64,000 nucleotides of DNA from Streptomyces sp. NBC_01445 (GCF_035918235.1 NZ_CP109485.1:8037001-8101000); one strand, 5' to 3'. Positions 8,033 through 17,340 are shown, numbered from the stretch's first letter. Made by a program: numbers and translations. The notes: generated from the sequence alone by a model not told the origin.

Positions 8033-9237
8033 AGATCGGCATCGTCTGCCCGTACTCCTGGGACGTGCCGGGCGGCGTCCAGTTCCACATCCGCGACCTC
8101 GCGGAGCACCTCATCGCCCTGGGGCACGAGGTGTCCGTCCTCGCCCCGGCCGACGACGAGACCCCGCTGCCGCCGTACGTCGTCTCGGCGGGCCGCGCGG
8201 TCCCCGTGCCGTACAACGGCTCGGTCGCCCGGCTCAACTTCGGCTTCCTGAGCGCCGCGCGGGTGCGGCGCTGGCTGCACGACGGCACGTTCGACGTGAT
8301 CCACATCCATGAGCCGGCCTCGCCCTCGCTGGGGCTGCTCTCCTGCTGGGCGGCTCAGGGCCCGATCGTCGCCACGTTCCACACGTCGAACCCGCGGTCC
8401 CGCGCCATGATCGCCGCGTATCCGATCCTCCAGCCCGCCCTGGAGAAGATCAGCGCGCGCATCGCGGTGAGCGAGTACGCGCGGCGCACGCTCGTGGAGC
8501 ACCTCGGCGGTGACGCCGTCGTCATCCCGAACGGCGTCGACGTCGACTTCTTCGCCCGCGCCGAGCCCAAGGCCGAGTGGCAATCAGAAGGGGCGCGTAG
8601 CTCGGATGAGGGCGGCGGTGGGAGACGGGAGGGCGGCACCATCGGCTTCATCGGGCGCATCGACGAGCCCCGCAAGGGTCTTCCCGTACTGATGAAGGCC
8701 CTGCCGAGGATCCTGGCCGAGCGGCCCGGGACCCGGCTGCTCGTGGCCGGACGCGGCGACGAGGAGGAGGCCGTCGAGAGCCTGCCCGCCGAGATGCGCG
8801 AACGTGTCGAGTTCCTCGGCATGGTCAGCGACGAGGACAAGGCCAGACTGCTGCGCAGCGTCGACCTGTACGTGGCCCCCAACACCGGCGGCGAGAGCTT
8901 CGGCATCATCCTCGTCGAGGCCATGTCGGCGGGCGCGCCGGTCCTGGCCTCGGACCTCGACGCGTTCGCGCAGGTCCTCGACCAGGGCGGCGCGGGCGAG
9001 CTGTTCGCCAACGAGGACGCGGACGCCCTCGCGGACTCGGCCGTCCGGCTCCTGGGCGACGCCGACCGGCGCGAGGAGCTGCGGGAGCGCGGCAGCAAGC
9101 ACGTGCGGCGCTTCGACTGGTCGACCGTGGGGGCGGACATCCTGTCCGTGTACGAGACGGTGACCACCGGCGCGGCGGCCGTCGCCACCGACGAACGCAG
9201 CGGACTGCGGGCCCGGTTCGGGCTCGCCCGCGACTGA
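8029..9237 (+). CDS. pimA: GT4 glycosyltransferase, probable phosphatidylinositol alpha-mannosyltransferase PimA
   Basis: A 402-residue GT-B enzyme that should transfer mannose from GDP-mannose to phosphatidylinositol, the first step of PIM synthesis. Seen: the N-terminal MKIGIVCPYSWDVPGGVQ motif, the catalytic-region His118 (TFHTS), the C-terminal GDP-site stretch IGFIGRIDEPRKG, and the E-x7-E pair E289/E297 (GGESFGIILVE). GTG start, coupled to the upstream gene. Residues 185-203 (bases 8581-8637), between the two Rossmann domains, are a Gly/Ser/Arg-rich insertion with codons rare in Streptomyces (CAA, TCA, GAT, AGA), absent from the PimA proteins I remember. It lies in the inter-domain linker, so activity is probably kept. 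Confidence 0.92.
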   Translation: MKIGIVCPYSWDVPGGVQFHIRDLAEHLIALGHEVSVLAPADDETPLPPYVVSAGRAVPVPYNGSVARLNFGFLSAARVRRWLHDGTFDVIHIHEPASPSLGLLSCWAAQGPIVATFHTSNPRSRAMIAAYPILQPALEKISARIAVSEYARRTLVEHLGGDAVVIPNGVDVDFFARAEPKAEWQSEGARSSDEGGGGRREGGTIGFIGRIDEPRKGLPVLMKALPRILAERPGTRLLVAGRGDEEEAVESLPAEMRERVEFLGMVSDEDKARLLRSVDLYVAPNTGGESFGIILVEAMSAGAPVLASDLDAFAQVLDQGGAGELFANEDADALADSAVRLLGDADRREELRERGSKHVRRFDWSTVGADILSVYETVTTGAAAVATDERSGLRARFGLARD

Positions 9238-9238
9238 C

Positions 9239-9279
9239 GGGACGTACCGGCGGGCCACGCGCACAAACCGGTACGTCCC
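9239..9279 (+). terminator. Terminator of the pgsA-acyltransferase-pimA operon
   Basis: Arms GGGACGTACCGG (9239-9250) and CCGGTACGTCCC (9268-9279) form a perfect 12-bp stem with a 17-nt loop, starting 2 nt after the pimA stop. Confidence 0.75.
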
Positions 9280-9322
9280 TCCCGTCCCGTACGCGGCTGA
9301 TCGCCGCTGCGGGGCACGGCTG

Positions 9323-9328
9323 TAGCCT
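9323..9328 (+). promoter_or_regulatory. Candidate -10 box for a leaderless transcript of the LemA-like gene
   Basis: TAGCCT lies 8 nt before the GTG at 9337, and no ribosome-binding site is present. This fits leaderless initiation. No clear -35 box is seen. Confidence 0.4.
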
Positions 9329-9336
9329 TTGCGCCC

Positions 9337-9882
9337 GTGACCTCCACTTTGATCTGGATCGCGGTCTTCCTCATCGCGGTCGGCCTCTACCTGAGCTGGA
9401 CCGCGGGCCGCCTCGACCGGCTGCACGCCCGGATCGACGCGGCCCGCGCCGCCCTCGACGCCCAACTGCTGCGCCGCGCCTCGGTGGCGCAGGAGCTGGC
9501 GACCTCCGGAGTGCTCGACCCCGCCGCCTCGATCGTCCTGTACGAGGCCGCGCACGCGGCACGGCAGGCCGAGGAGGACCACCGTGAGGTCGCCGAGAGC
9601 GAGCTGAGCCAGGCGCTGCGGGCCGTGTTCGGCGAGGCAGGGCAGATGGAGGAGGTGCGCGCCGCCCCGGGCGGCCCCGACGCGGCCGAGGAGCTCGCTC
9701 AGGCCGTCCGCAGGGTGCCCATGGCCCGGCGCTTCCACAACGACGCCGTACGGGCCGCACGCGCCCTGCGCAGGCATCGCAAGGTGCGCTGGTTCCGGCT
9801 CGCGGGCCATGCGCCGTTCCCGCTGGCCTTCGAGATGGACGACGAGCCGCCCGTCGCGCTCGCCGACAGGCCCACCACGTAG
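9337..9882 (+). CDS. LemA-like membrane-anchored coiled-coil protein
   Basis: A 181-residue protein with a single N-terminal hydrophobic helix (residues 4-21, [18 protein letters not shown]) that acts as an anchor, followed by a largely helical domain. The stretch [17 protein letters not shown] followed by [12 protein letters not shown] resembles the C-terminal signature of LemA proteins (RRFYNDAVREYN ... FP), so I place it in or near that family. LemA proteins have no agreed function. It stands alone between the pimA terminator and pdxS. GTG start, likely leaderless. Family call moderate, function unknown. Confidence 0.65.
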   Translation: MTSTLIWIAVFLIAVGLYLSWTAGRLDRLHARIDAARAALDAQLLRRASVAQELATSGVLDPAASIVLYEAAHAARQAEEDHREVAESELSQALRAVFGEAGQMEEVRAAPGGPDAAEELAQAVRRVPMARRFHNDAVRAARALRRHRKVRWFRLAGHAPFPLAFEMDDEPPVALADRPTT

Positions 9883-10029
9883 GCCGACGGGCCCGCCACA
9901 TAACAGGGGGACCAGGCGCGTTCGCGAAGAATGAGCCACCGGTCAGATATTGGCCCTTGATGTGGACTGGTCGCGGGGCGTTTCCTCTGTGGAGTAGCAA
10001 GCCCCCCTTTCCACCGAGCGAGGTCACCC

Positions 10030-10935
10030 GTGTCCAGCACCCCCCAGTTCGTCGAAACCACCGGCACCGCGCGCGTGAAGCGCGGCATGGCCGAGCAGCT
10101 CAAGGGCGGCGTGATCATGGACGTCGTCAACGCCGAGCAGGCGAAGATCGCCGAGGACGCCGGCGCGGTGGCCGTCATGGCGCTCGAGCGGGTGCCGGCC
10201 GACATCCGCAAGGACGGCGGAGTGGCCCGGATGTCCGACCCGAACATGATCGAGGAGATCATCGAGGCCGTCTCCATCCCGGTCATGGCCAAGTCCCGGA
10301 TCGGCCACTTCGTGGAGGCCCAGGTCCTGCAGTCGCTGGGCGTCGACTACATCGACGAGTCCGAGGTTCTCACCCCGGCCGACGAGGTCAACCACAGCGA
10401 CAAGTTCGCGTTCACGACCCCCTTCGTGTGCGGCGCCACCAACCTGGGCGAGGCCCTGCGCCGCATCGCCGAGGGCGCGGCCATGATCCGCTCGAAGGGC
10501 GAGGCCGGCACGGGCAACGTCGTCGAGGCCGTCCGCCACCTGCGCCAGATCAAGAACGAGATCGCCAAGCTGCGCGGCTTCGACAACAACGAGCTGTACG
10601 CCGCCGCCAAGGAGCTGCGCGCCCCCTACGAGCTCGTCAAGGAGGTCTCCGAGCTCGGCAAGCTGCCGGTGGTGCTGTTCTCCGCCGGTGGTGTCGCCAC
10701 GCCCGCCGACGCCGCCCTGATGCGCCAGCTCGGTGCCGAGGGTGTCTTCGTCGGCTCCGGCATCTTCAAGTCCGGCGACCCGGCCAAGCGCGCCGCCGCC
10801 ATCGTGAAGGCCACCACCTTCTACGACGACCCCAAGATCATCGCGGACGCCTCGCGCAACCTGGGCGAGGCCATGGTCGGCATCAACTGCGACACCCTCC
10901 CCGAGACCGAGCGCTACGCGAACCGGGGCTGGTAA
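10030..10935 (+). CDS. pdxS: Pyridoxal 5'-phosphate synthase, lyase subunit
   Basis: A 301-residue (beta/alpha)8-barrel enzyme that joins ribulose/ribose 5-phosphate, glyceraldehyde 3-phosphate and ammonia into pyridoxal 5'-phosphate, in a 12+12 complex with PdxT. Landmarks: D31 (GVIMDV), the Schiff-base lysine K88 ([10 protein letters not shown]), K156 ([12 protein letters not shown]) and the phosphate loop [12 protein letters not shown]. Length and sequence are typical and highly conserved. GTG start at 10030. The stop overlaps the pdxT ATG by one base (TAATG), so the two subunits are made together. The 147-nt upstream gap (9883-10029) has no clear promoter and no divergent pdxR gene. Confidence 0.98.
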   Translation: MSSTPQFVETTGTARVKRGMAEQLKGGVIMDVVNAEQAKIAEDAGAVAVMALERVPADIRKDGGVARMSDPNMIEEIIEAVSIPVMAKSRIGHFVEAQVLQSLGVDYIDESEVLTPADEVNHSDKFAFTTPFVCGATNLGEALRRIAEGAAMIRSKGEAGTGNVVEAVRHLRQIKNEIAKLRGFDNNELYAAAKELRAPYELVKEVSELGKLPVVLFSAGGVATPADAALMRQLGAEGVFVGSGIFKSGDPAKRAAAIVKATTFYDDPKIIADASRNLGEAMVGINCDTLPETERYANRGW

Positions 10936-11540
10936 TGACCTCTCCCGTAGTGGGCGTCCTCGCGCTCCAGGGCGACGTACGGGAGCACCTCGTCGCCCTG
11001 GCCACGGCGGATGCCGTGGCCAGGCCCGTGCGGCGGCCCGAGGAACTGGCCGAGGTGGACGGCATCGTCCTGCCCGGCGGTGAGTCGACCACCATCTCCA
11101 AGCTGGCCGTCCTGTTCGGGCTCATGGAGCCCCTTCGCGCGCGCGTGCGTGAAGGCATGCCGGTGTACGGCACCTGCGCGGGCATGATCCTGCTCGCCGA
11201 CAAGATCCTCGACCCGCGTTCGGGCCAGGAGACGGTCGGCGGGATCGACATGATCGTGCGCCGCAACGCCTTCGGACGTCAGAACGAGTCCTTCGAGGCG
11301 GCGGTCGACGTACGCGGCGTGGAGGGCGACCCCGTGGAGGGCGTCTTCATCCGCGCCCCCTGGGTGGAGTCGGTGGGCGCCCGTGCCGAAGTACTCGCGG
11401 AGTACGACGGGCACATAGTCGCTGTACGGCAGGAAAACGCCCTTGCCACGTCCTTCCACCCCGAGCTGACCGGCGACCACAGGATGCACGCACTGTTCGT
11501 CGACATGGTGCGGGCGAAGCAGGTGGCCGGGTCCTTGTAG
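10935..11540 (+). CDS. pdxT: Pyridoxal 5'-phosphate synthase, glutaminase subunit
   Basis: A 201-residue class I glutamine amidotransferase that releases ammonia from glutamine and channels it to PdxS. The catalytic triad is visible: C81 in [11 protein letters not shown]175 and E177 in SFHPELTGD. The family motif [12 protein letters not shown] is at residues 46-57. The ATG shares one base with the pdxS stop. The transcript ends near a short palindromic repeat at 11546-11580. Confidence 0.98.
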   Translation: MTSPVVGVLALQGDVREHLVALATADAVARPVRRPEELAEVDGIVLPGGESTTISKLAVLFGLMEPLRARVREGMPVYGTCAGMILLADKILDPRSGQETVGGIDMIVRRNAFGRQNESFEAAVDVRGVEGDPVEGVFIRAPWVESVGARAEVLAEYDGHIVAVRQENALATSFHPELTGDHRMHALFVDMVRAKQVAGSL

Positions 11541-11545
11541 GATCT

Positions 11546-11580
11546 CGGGGGGTCCCCCGGCCCTTGAGGCCAGGGGGAGT
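11546..11580. repeat. Short dispersed palindromic repeat, copy A (pdxT-yebC gap)
   Basis: The stretch reads GGGGGGTCCCCC, then GGCCCTTGAGGCC, then AGGGGGAG. Its reverse complement follows the pattern CTCCCC(C)-tgn-CTCAAG-n-gGGGG-nCCCC also seen at 19189-19221 and 55924-55963. It may double as the pdxT terminator. Confidence 0.5.
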
Positions 11581-11615
11581 TCGTACTGGGTTGGTTACGC
11601 GAAGGAGACAGGCAG

Positions 11616-12368
11616 ATGTCCGGCCACTCTAAATGGGCTACGACGAAGCACAAGAAGGCCGTGATCGACGCCAAGCGCGGCAAGCTCTTCGCGAAGATGA
11701 TCAAGAACATCGAGGTCGCTGCCCGCACGGGTGGCTCCGACGTGTCCGGCAACCCGACGCTCTTCGACGCCATCCAGAAGGCCAAGAAGAGCTCGGTCCC
11801 TAACAAGAACATCGACTCCGCGGTCAAGCGCGGCGCCGGCCTCGAGGCCGGTGGCGCCGACTACGAGACGATCATGTACGAGGGCTACGGTCCCAACGGT
11901 GTCGCGGTGCTCATCGAGTGCCTCACCGACAACCGCAACCGTGCCGCGTCCGACGTGCGCGTCGCCATGACCCGCAACGGCGGCAACATGGCCGACCCCG
12001 GCTCCGTCTCGTACCTGTTCAACCGCAAGGGTGTCGTGATCGTCCCCAAGGGTGAGCTGTCCGAGGACGACGTCCTCGGTGCCGTGCTCGACGCGGGTGC
12101 CGAAGAGGTCAACGACCTCGGTGAGTCCTTCGAGGTGCTCAGCGAGGCCACCGACCTGGTCGCGGTGCGCACCGCGCTCCAGCAGGCCGGCATCGACTAC
12201 GACTCGGCCGACGCCAACTTCGTCCCGACCATGCAGGTCGAGCTGGACGAGGAGGGCGCCCGCAAGATCTTCAAGCTCATCGACGCGCTCGAGGACAGCG
12301 ACGACGTGCAGAACGTCTTCGCCAACTTCGACGTGAGCGACGAGGTCATGGAGAAGGTCGACGCCTGA
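11616..12368 (+). CDS. yebC: YebC/PmpR family (TACO1-like) protein
   Basis: A 250-residue member of the YebC family, starting [25 protein letters not shown], the hallmark N terminus. Family members have been described both as DNA-binding regulators and, more recently, as ribosome-associated factors that help translate difficult proline-containing sequences; the sequence cannot decide between these. It lies just upstream of ruvCAB, the usual arrangement, but a terminator (12383-12415) and a new promoter separate them here. Ribosome-binding site GAAGGAG is 8 nt before the ATG. Confidence 0.95.
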   Translation: MSGHSKWATTKHKKAVIDAKRGKLFAKMIKNIEVAARTGGSDVSGNPTLFDAIQKAKKSSVPNKNIDSAVKRGAGLEAGGADYETIMYEGYGPNGVAVLIECLTDNRNRAASDVRVAMTRNGGNMADPGSVSYLFNRKGVVIVPKGELSEDDVLGAVLDAGAEEVNDLGESFEVLSEATDLVAVRTALQQAGIDYDSADANFVPTMQVELDEEGARKIFKLIDALEDSDDVQNVFANFDVSDEVMEKVDA

Positions 12369-12382
12369 CACGCAGGCAGCGC

Positions 12383-12415
12383 ACGGGCCGACGGGACACA
12401 GACCCGTCGGCCCGT
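12383..12415 (+). terminator. yebC terminator
   Basis: A perfect 13-bp stem, arms ACGGGCCGACGGG (12383-12395) and CCCGTCGGCCCGT (12403-12415), 7-nt loop, directly after yebC. It isolates yebC from the ruvC promoter that begins at 12420. Confidence 0.85.
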
Positions 12416-12419
12416 CGCA

Positions 12420-12442
12420 TTGTCAGCGGTACCCGATAGCCT
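12420..12442 (+). promoter_or_regulatory. DNA-damage (RecA-NDp/PafBC-type) promoter of ruvCAB
   Basis: TTGTCAGCG, 8 nt, then TAGCCT (12437-12442) matches the published actinobacterial motif tTGTCRgtg-N8-TAnnnT used for LexA-independent DNA-damage induction. The -35/-10 spacing (11 nt) is far too short for an ordinary sigma-70 promoter but exact for this class. An 8-bp inverted repeat, CGATAGCC (12434-12441) and GGCTATCG (12452-12459), overlaps the -10 and precedes the ribosome-binding site AAGGAGG. Confidence 0.8.
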
Positions 12443-12472
12443 GCACAAACTGGCTATCGAAGGAGGGGCGGG

Positions 12473-13021
12473 GTGCGCGTACTCGGCGTGGACCCGGGGC
12501 TGACCCGGTGCGGTGTCGGCGTGGTCGAGGGGGTCGCGGGGCGGCCTCTGACGATGCGCGGTGTCGGCGTCGTACGGACCCCGGCCGACGCGGAGTTGGG
12601 CCACCGCCTCGTCGCCATCGAGCAGGGCATCGAGCAGTGGCTGGACGAGTACCGGCCCGAATTCGTCGCCGTGGAGCGGGTGTTCAGCCAGCACAACGTG
12701 CGGACGGTCATGGGCACGGCCCAGGCGAGCGCGGTCGCGATGCTCTGCGCCAGCCGCCGCGGCATCCCTGTGGCCCTCCACACGCCCAGCGAGGTCAAGG
12801 CCGCCGTGACGGGCAGCGGACGGGCCGACAAGGCTCAGGTGGGCGCCATGGTGACGCGCCTGCTGAGACTGGACGCTCCTCCCAAGCCCGCCGACGCGGC
12901 CGACGCTCTGGCTCTCGCCATCTGCCACATCTGGCGCGCCCCCGCGCAGAACAGACTCCAGCAGGCTGTCGCCCTGCACGCATCGAAATCAACCACAGCA
13001 CCGAAAGGCCGTATCGCATGA
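12473..13021 (+). CDS. ruvC: Holliday junction resolvase RuvC
   Basis: A 182-residue RNase-H-fold endonuclease that cuts Holliday junctions as a dimer with RuvAB. All four acidic active-site residues are present: D7 (GVDPGLT), E68 (AVERVF), D141 and D144 ([12 protein letters not shown]). GTG start with a strong AAGGAGG site. Its promoter carries the DNA-damage motif. The stop overlaps the ruvA ATG (ATGA). The short basic C-terminal tail (TTAPKGRIA) is not conserved in general. Confidence 0.98.
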   Translation: MRVLGVDPGLTRCGVGVVEGVAGRPLTMRGVGVVRTPADAELGHRLVAIEQGIEQWLDEYRPEFVAVERVFSQHNVRTVMGTAQASAVAMLCASRRGIPVALHTPSEVKAAVTGSGRADKAQVGAMVTRLLRLDAPPKPADAADALALAICHIWRAPAQNRLQQAVALHASKSTTAPKGRIA

Positions 13022-13626
13022 TCGCCTTCGTCAGCGGCCCGGTGGCCGCGCTCGCCCCTGACACCGCGGTGGTCGAGGTCGGCGGCATCGGCATGGCCGT
13101 CCAGTGCACTCCGAACACGCTCTCCGGCCTCCGCATCGGCCAGCAGACCAAGCTCGCCACCTCCCTCGTCGTACGCGAGGACTCGCTCACGCTGTACGGC
13201 TTCGCCGACGACGACGAGCGGCAGACCTTCGAGCTGCTGCAGACCGCCAGCGGCGTCGGCCCGCGCCTCGCGCAGGCGATGCTCGCCGTGCACAGCCCCG
13301 ACGCGCTGCGCGGCGCTGTCGCCTCCGGTGACGAGAAGTCGCTCACCGCCGTGCCCGGCATCGGCAAGAAGGGCGCCCAGAAGCTGCTCATCGAACTCAA
13401 GGACCGGCTCGGTGCGCCCCTCGGCACCGGTACGGGCGTGGGCGCCCCCGTGACGTCAGGCTGGCGCGACCAGCTGCACGCCGCCCTCATCGGGCTCGGC
13501 TACGCCACGCGCGAGGCCGACGAGGCCATCGAGGCCGTCGCCCCGCAGGCCGAGGAGGAGGGCGGCACGCCGCAGGTCGGCAAGCTCCTCAAGGCCGCGC
13601 TCCAGACGCTGAACCGCACCCGCTGA
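13018..13626 (+). CDS. ruvA: Holliday junction branch-migration protein RuvA
   Basis: A 202-residue DNA-binding subunit that holds the four-way junction as a tetramer and loads RuvB. Domain I starts [12 protein letters not shown]; two helix-hairpin-helix motifs follow ([13 protein letters not shown] and [16 protein letters not shown]); the C-terminal RuvB-binding domain contains ALIGLGY and ends at LQTLNRTR. The ATG at 13018 overlaps the ruvC stop. Length is normal. Confidence 0.97.
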   Translation: MIAFVSGPVAALAPDTAVVEVGGIGMAVQCTPNTLSGLRIGQQTKLATSLVVREDSLTLYGFADDDERQTFELLQTASGVGPRLAQAMLAVHSPDALRGAVASGDEKSLTAVPGIGKKGAQKLLIELKDRLGAPLGTGTGVGAPVTSGWRDQLHAALIGLGYATREADEAIEAVAPQAEEEGGTPQVGKLLKAALQTLNRTR

Positions 13627-13678
13627 CCGGGCCGCGCCCGCTCCCCGCCCGAACCACCACCACCGCGAGGCACACCTC

Positions 13679-14752
13679 ATGAACTGGGACGACACGACCG
13701 ACGCGACGCCCGACACCGAGCGGCTCGTGGGCTCTGTCGCCGACGGCGAGGACCAGGCGGTCGAGGCCGCCCTGCGCCCCAAGGACCTGGGCGAGTTCAT
13801 CGGCCAGGAGAAGGTCCGCGAGCAGCTCGACCTGGTCCTCAGGGCGGCACGCGCGCGTGGCGCCACCGCCGACCACGTCCTGCTCTCCGGCGCGCCCGGC
13901 CTCGGCAAGACCACGCTCTCCATGATCATCGCGGCCGAGATGGGCGCCCCCATCCGGATCACCAGCGGCCCGGCCATCCAGCACGCCGGCGACCTGGCCG
14001 CGATCCTCTCCTCCCTCCAGGAGGGCGAGGTCCTCTTCCTCGACGAGATCCACCGCATGTCCCGCCCCGCCGAAGAGATGCTCTACATGGCGATGGAGGA
14101 CTACCGGGTCGACGTCATCGTCGGCAAGGGCCCCGGCGCCACGGCCATCCCGCTGGAGCTGCCCCCGTTCACCCTCGTCGGCGCCACCACGCGCGCGGGC
14201 CTCCTGCCCCCGCCGCTGCGCGACCGCTTCGGCTTCACGGCGCACATGGAGTTCTACGAGCCGGCCGAGCTGGAGCGCGTCATCCACCGCTCCGCGAACC
14301 TCCTCGACGTGGAGATCGACCCTCAGGGCGCCGCCGAGATCGCCGGCCGCTCCCGCGGCACCCCCCGTATCGCCAACCGCCTGCTGCGCCGGGTCCGCGA
14401 CTACGCGCAGGTCAAGGCCGACGGCCACATCACCCGTGACATCGCCGGGGTGGCCCTCGGCGTCTACGAGGTGGACGGCCGCGGCCTCGACCGGCTCGAC
14501 CGCGCCGTCCTCGAAGCGCTGATCAAGCTCTTCGGCGGCGGCCCCGTCGGACTCTCCACCCTCGCGGTCGCCGTGGGGGAGGAGCGCGAGACGGTCGAGG
14601 AGGTCGCGGAACCCTTCCTCGTACGAGAAGGTCTGCTCGCCCGTACGCCGCGAGGCCGGGTCGCCACGCCCGCGGCCTGGGCCCACCTCGGCCTCACGCC
14701 GCCCCAGCAGACAAGGGGAACAAGCGGACAAGGGGACCTGTTCGGGGCGTGA
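13679..14752 (+). CDS. ruvB: Holliday junction ATP-dependent DNA helicase RuvB
   Basis: A 357-residue AAA+ motor that drives branch migration as hexameric rings beside RuvA. Walker [10 protein letters not shown] (71-79), Walker B VLFLDEIH (118-125), sensor 1 GATTRAG, the arginine finger region DRFGF, and the C-terminal winged helix ([16 protein letters not shown]) are all in place. The N terminus has about 25 extra acidic residues before the core, usual in streptomycetes. It is the last gene of ruvCAB; the gap from ruvA is 52 nt. Confidence 0.98.
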   Translation: MNWDDTTDATPDTERLVGSVADGEDQAVEAALRPKDLGEFIGQEKVREQLDLVLRAARARGATADHVLLSGAPGLGKTTLSMIIAAEMGAPIRITSGPAIQHAGDLAAILSSLQEGEVLFLDEIHRMSRPAEEMLYMAMEDYRVDVIVGKGPGATAIPLELPPFTLVGATTRAGLLPPPLRDRFGFTAHMEFYEPAELERVIHRSANLLDVEIDPQGAAEIAGRSRGTPRIANRLLRRVRDYAQVKADGHITRDIAGVALGVYEVDGRGLDRLDRAVLEALIKLFGGGPVGLSTLAVAVGEERETVEEVAEPFLVREGLLARTPRGRVATPAAWAHLGLTPPQQTRGTSGQGDLFGA

Positions 14753-14800
14753 TCGCGCAGGGTAGTCGCCAGGTCAGGAACCCCGGTGCCATGCTGAGCG

Positions 14801-14830
14801 TTGTTCCTTGAGTGCGGACTCGCTTAGACT
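14801..14830 (+). promoter_or_regulatory. Vegetative promoter of the yajC-secD-secF operon
   Basis: TTGTTC (14801-14806), 18-nt spacer, TAGACT (14825-14830): a good match to the streptomycete HrdB consensus. It lies 88 nt before the yajC GTG. Confidence 0.6.
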
Positions 14831-14917
14831 CCGCCGATGCCGCCCATGTGGACGGCGTGCCCACCCCCATCCAACTGGCCGCCTACGTGCGCGGTCGTGC
14901 GAAGGAATTTCCGTCCC

Positions 14918-15418
14918 GTGAATATCGTGACCCTCCTCCCGTTCATCGTGCTCATCGGGGCCATGTTCCTGATGACCCGCTCCGCCAAGAAGAAGCAGCA
15001 GGCGGCAGGCCAGATGCGGGACCAGATGCAGCCCGGTTCCGGCGTCCGCACGATCGGGGGCATGTACGCCACCGTCAAGGAGGTCCACGACGAGATGGTC
15101 CTTCTGGAGGTGGCCCCCGGCGTCCACGCCGTCTACGCGAAGAACTCGATCGGCGCCGTCCTGGCCGACGACGAGTACAACCGCATCGTCCACGGCACCG
15201 AGAGTGACGACAACGATGACCACGACGCCCTCGGCGCCGATGGTGCGGTCGTGCCGGACGACGCTTCCTCCCTCACCGAGACCGACGAGCCCGCCGACGC
15301 CTCGGACGACTCGCGCATCGACCTCGACAAGAAGGACGAGGCTGCTGCCACTGACGTAGCCTCCGAGGCCGACGGCGCTGAGCCGAAGAAGACCGACGGC
15401 GAGTCCGACGCGAAGTAG
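14918..15418 (+). CDS. yajC: Preprotein translocase subunit YajC
   Basis: A 166-residue accessory membrane subunit of the SecDF-YajC complex, which assists SecYEG-driven export. It has one N-terminal transmembrane helix (about 4-20, VTLLPFIVLIGAMFLMTR), the basic loop RSAKKKQQ, then the conserved YajC core (MQPGSGVRTIGGMYATV ... VAPGVHAVYAKNSIGAV). A long acidic Asp/Glu/Ala tail of roughly 70 residues follows, typical of actinobacteria. I chose the GTG at 14918 because GAAGGA precedes it; the longer in-frame ATG at 14837 would add non-conserved residues. It is first in the operon with secD and secF. Confidence 0.93.
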   Translation: MNIVTLLPFIVLIGAMFLMTRSAKKKQQAAGQMRDQMQPGSGVRTIGGMYATVKEVHDEMVLLEVAPGVHAVYAKNSIGAVLADDEYNRIVHGTESDDNDDHDALGADGAVVPDDASSLTETDEPADASDDSRIDLDKKDEAAATDVASEADGAEPKKTDGESDAK

Positions 15419-15557
15419 TCACGCCCCCAGGACCGCGCGCGCCCGCTCGCGCTCCGCGGTCCCGGACGTGTGATTTCCGCACGGATTCTCGACACCATTT
15501 CATGGCCGTCCGGGCACGTACCCCGCTGCGGGACGGATGGAGAGGGAGAACGAGAAG

Positions 15558-17339
15558 GTGGCAGCACCCAAGAAGGGCCGAAGTCACGGCGCCCAGAGCA
15601 GGCCGGGCCGCACACTGGCCTTCATCCTGATCGCGATGGTGGCGTTGACCGGCGGGATGTTCCTGTCCGGCCACACCACGCCGCGCCTGGGCATCGACCT
15701 CGCCGGTGGTACGAGCATCACGCTCAAGGCGAAGAGCGAGCCGGGTCAGAAGAACGCGGTCAACCAGACCAACATGAACACGGCCGTGAGCATCATCGAG
15801 CGCCGCGTCAACGGTCTGGGTGTCACGGAGTCCGAGGTCCAGACCCAGGGCTCCGACAACATCATCGTCAACATCCCCAAGGGGACGAACGAGGCGCAGG
15901 CGCGCGAGCAGGTCGGCACTACCGCCCAGCTCTACTTCCGCCCCGTGCTCACCGTGGCCGCCGGTGCGCCCACTCCCGAGCCCTCCGCCAGCCCTTCCGG
16001 CTCGGGCAAGGGCAAGGCCACCGACAAGGCGACCGACAAGGCCACGGACGGCGGCAAGGGCAAGGCGTCCAGCACGCCGACCGCCTCGCCGACCTCGTCC
16101 GCGACCTCGCAGGGCCGCGCCGTCACCGACGGTCTGAAGGCCGACTCCTCGCCGTCGCCGAGCGCCAGCGCCTCCGCGAGCGGCAAGCCCACCCCCTCGG
16201 CCAGCTCCACCCCGGACCCGGCCACCGCCGCACTGCAGAAGAAGTTCACGGACCTCAACTGCACCGACAAGGCCGCCCGCAGCCAGGTCGCGTCGGGCGT
16301 CAAGCCCGAGGACCCCGCCGTGGCGTGCGGTAAGAACTCGTCCGGCCAGTGGGAGAAGTACGTCCTCGGCCCCGCCGAGGTGAACGGCAAGGACGTCGAC
16401 AAGGCGCAGGCCACGATCAACCAGCAGACCGGCGCCTGGGTCGTCAACATGGACTTCACGGGCGGCGGCTCGAAGAAGTTCGCGAAGATCACCAGCAAGC
16501 TCTCGCAGCAGCAGCCGCCGATGAACCAGTTCGCCATCGTGCTCGACGGCGACGTGGTCTCGGCTCCCAGCGTCAGCTCGACCCTGAGCGGCAGCGCGGA
16601 GATCTCCGGCAGCTTCGACCAGCAGTCCGCCCAGGACCTCGCCAACGTGCTGTCCTACGGTGCCCTCCCGCTCTCCTTCCAGGAGCAGAGCGTCACGACG
16701 GTCACCGCGGCCCTCGGCGGCGAGCAGCTGCACGCCGGCCTGATCGCCGGCGCCATCGGCCTCCTGCTGGTCGTGATCTACCTGGTGGTCTACTACCGCG
16801 GCCTGTCGCTGATCGCGCTCGCCTCGCTCATGGTGTCCGCGATCCTCACCTACGTGATCATGACGCTCCTCGGCCCGGCCATCGGCTTCGCGCTGAACCT
16901 GCCGGCGGTCTGCGGCGCGATCGTGGCGATCGGCATCACGGCCGACTCGTTCATCGTGTTCTTCGAACGCATCAGGGACGAGATCCGTGAGGGTCGCTCG
17001 CTGCGGCCCTCCGTCGAGCGCGCCTGGCCGCGAGCCCGGCGCACGATCCTGGTCTCCGACTTCGTGTCGTTCCTCGCCGCCGCGGTGCTGTTCGTCGTCA
17101 CCGTCGGCAAGGTCCAGGGCTTCGCGTTCACGCTCGGCCTGACCACCGTGCTCGACGTGGTCGTCGTGTTCCTGTTCACCAAGCCGCTGATGACGATCCT
17201 GGCCCGCAAGAAGTTCTTCGCGAGCGGACACCCGTGGTCCGGGCTCGACCCGAAGCGCCTCGGCGCCAAGCCGCCACTGCGCCGCACGCGCCGTGCTCCC
17301 GGCTCTCCCGTAGGCCCTGTCGACACGAAGGAGGCGTGA
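15558..17339 (+). CDS. secD: Protein translocase subunit SecD
   Basis: A 593-residue RND-family membrane protein which, with SecF, uses the proton gradient to pull proteins out during Sec export. The N-terminal anchor (about 19-36) is followed by the D1 motif RLGIDLAGG (43-51), a large external domain, and five transmembrane segments at the C terminus. The external domain carries an inserted Ser/Thr/Pro/Ala/Lys-rich low-complexity stretch, residues 137-225 (see separate entry). The GTG at 15558 has GGGAG about 10 nt upstream and gives the usual MAAPKKGR start; an ATG seven codons earlier is also open. secF begins after one base. Confidence 0.94.
   Translation: MAAPKKGRSHGAQSRPGRTLAFILIAMVALTGGMFLSGHTTPRLGIDLAGGTSITLKAKSEPGQKNAVNQTNMNTAVSIIERRVNGLGVTESEVQTQGSDNIIVNIPKGTNEAQAREQVGTTAQLYFRPVLTVAAGAPTPEPSASPSGSGKGKATDKATDKATDGGKGKASSTPTASPTSSATSQGRAVTDGLKADSSPSPSASASASGKPTPSASSTPDPATAALQKKFTDLNCTDKAARSQVASGVKPEDPAVACGKNSSGQWEKYVLGPAEVNGKDVDKAQATINQQTGAWVVNMDFTGGGSKKFAKITSKLSQQQPPMNQFAIVLDGDVVSAPSVSSTLSGSAEISGSFDQQSAQDLANVLSYGALPLSFQEQSVTTVTAALGGEQLHAGLIAGAIGLLLVVIYLVVYYRGLSLIALASLMVSAILTYVIMTLLGPAIGFALNLPAVCGAIVAIGITADSFIVFFERIRDEIREGRSLRPSVERAWPRARRTILVSDFVSFLAAAVLFVVTVGKVQGFAFTLGLTTVLDVVVVFLFTKPLMTILARKKFFASGHPWSGLDPKRLGAKPPLRRTRRAPGSPVGPVDTKEA
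15966..16232 (+). repeat. Low-complexity insertion within SecD external domain
   Basis: Codes for SecD residues 137-225, composed almost only of Ser, Thr, Pro, Ala, Gly, Lys and Asp, with short tandem units (KATD three times; SASASASG). It separates two conserved parts of the first periplasmic-equivalent domain, so it should form an exposed flexible loop on the outer face of the membrane. Confidence 0.8.
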
Positions 17340-17340
17340 G

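Noticed and set aside
9883-10029. PdxR-type operator before pdxS
   Set aside because: The TATTGGCC and GTGGACTGG words are suggestive but too degenerate, and no divergent pdxR gene is present.
14811-14830. Fourth damage-type promoter (TTGAGTGCG-N8-TAGACT) before yajC
   Set aside because: The spacing fits but the essential TGTC core is missing; a normal TTGTTC-N18-TAGACT promoter explains the same -10.
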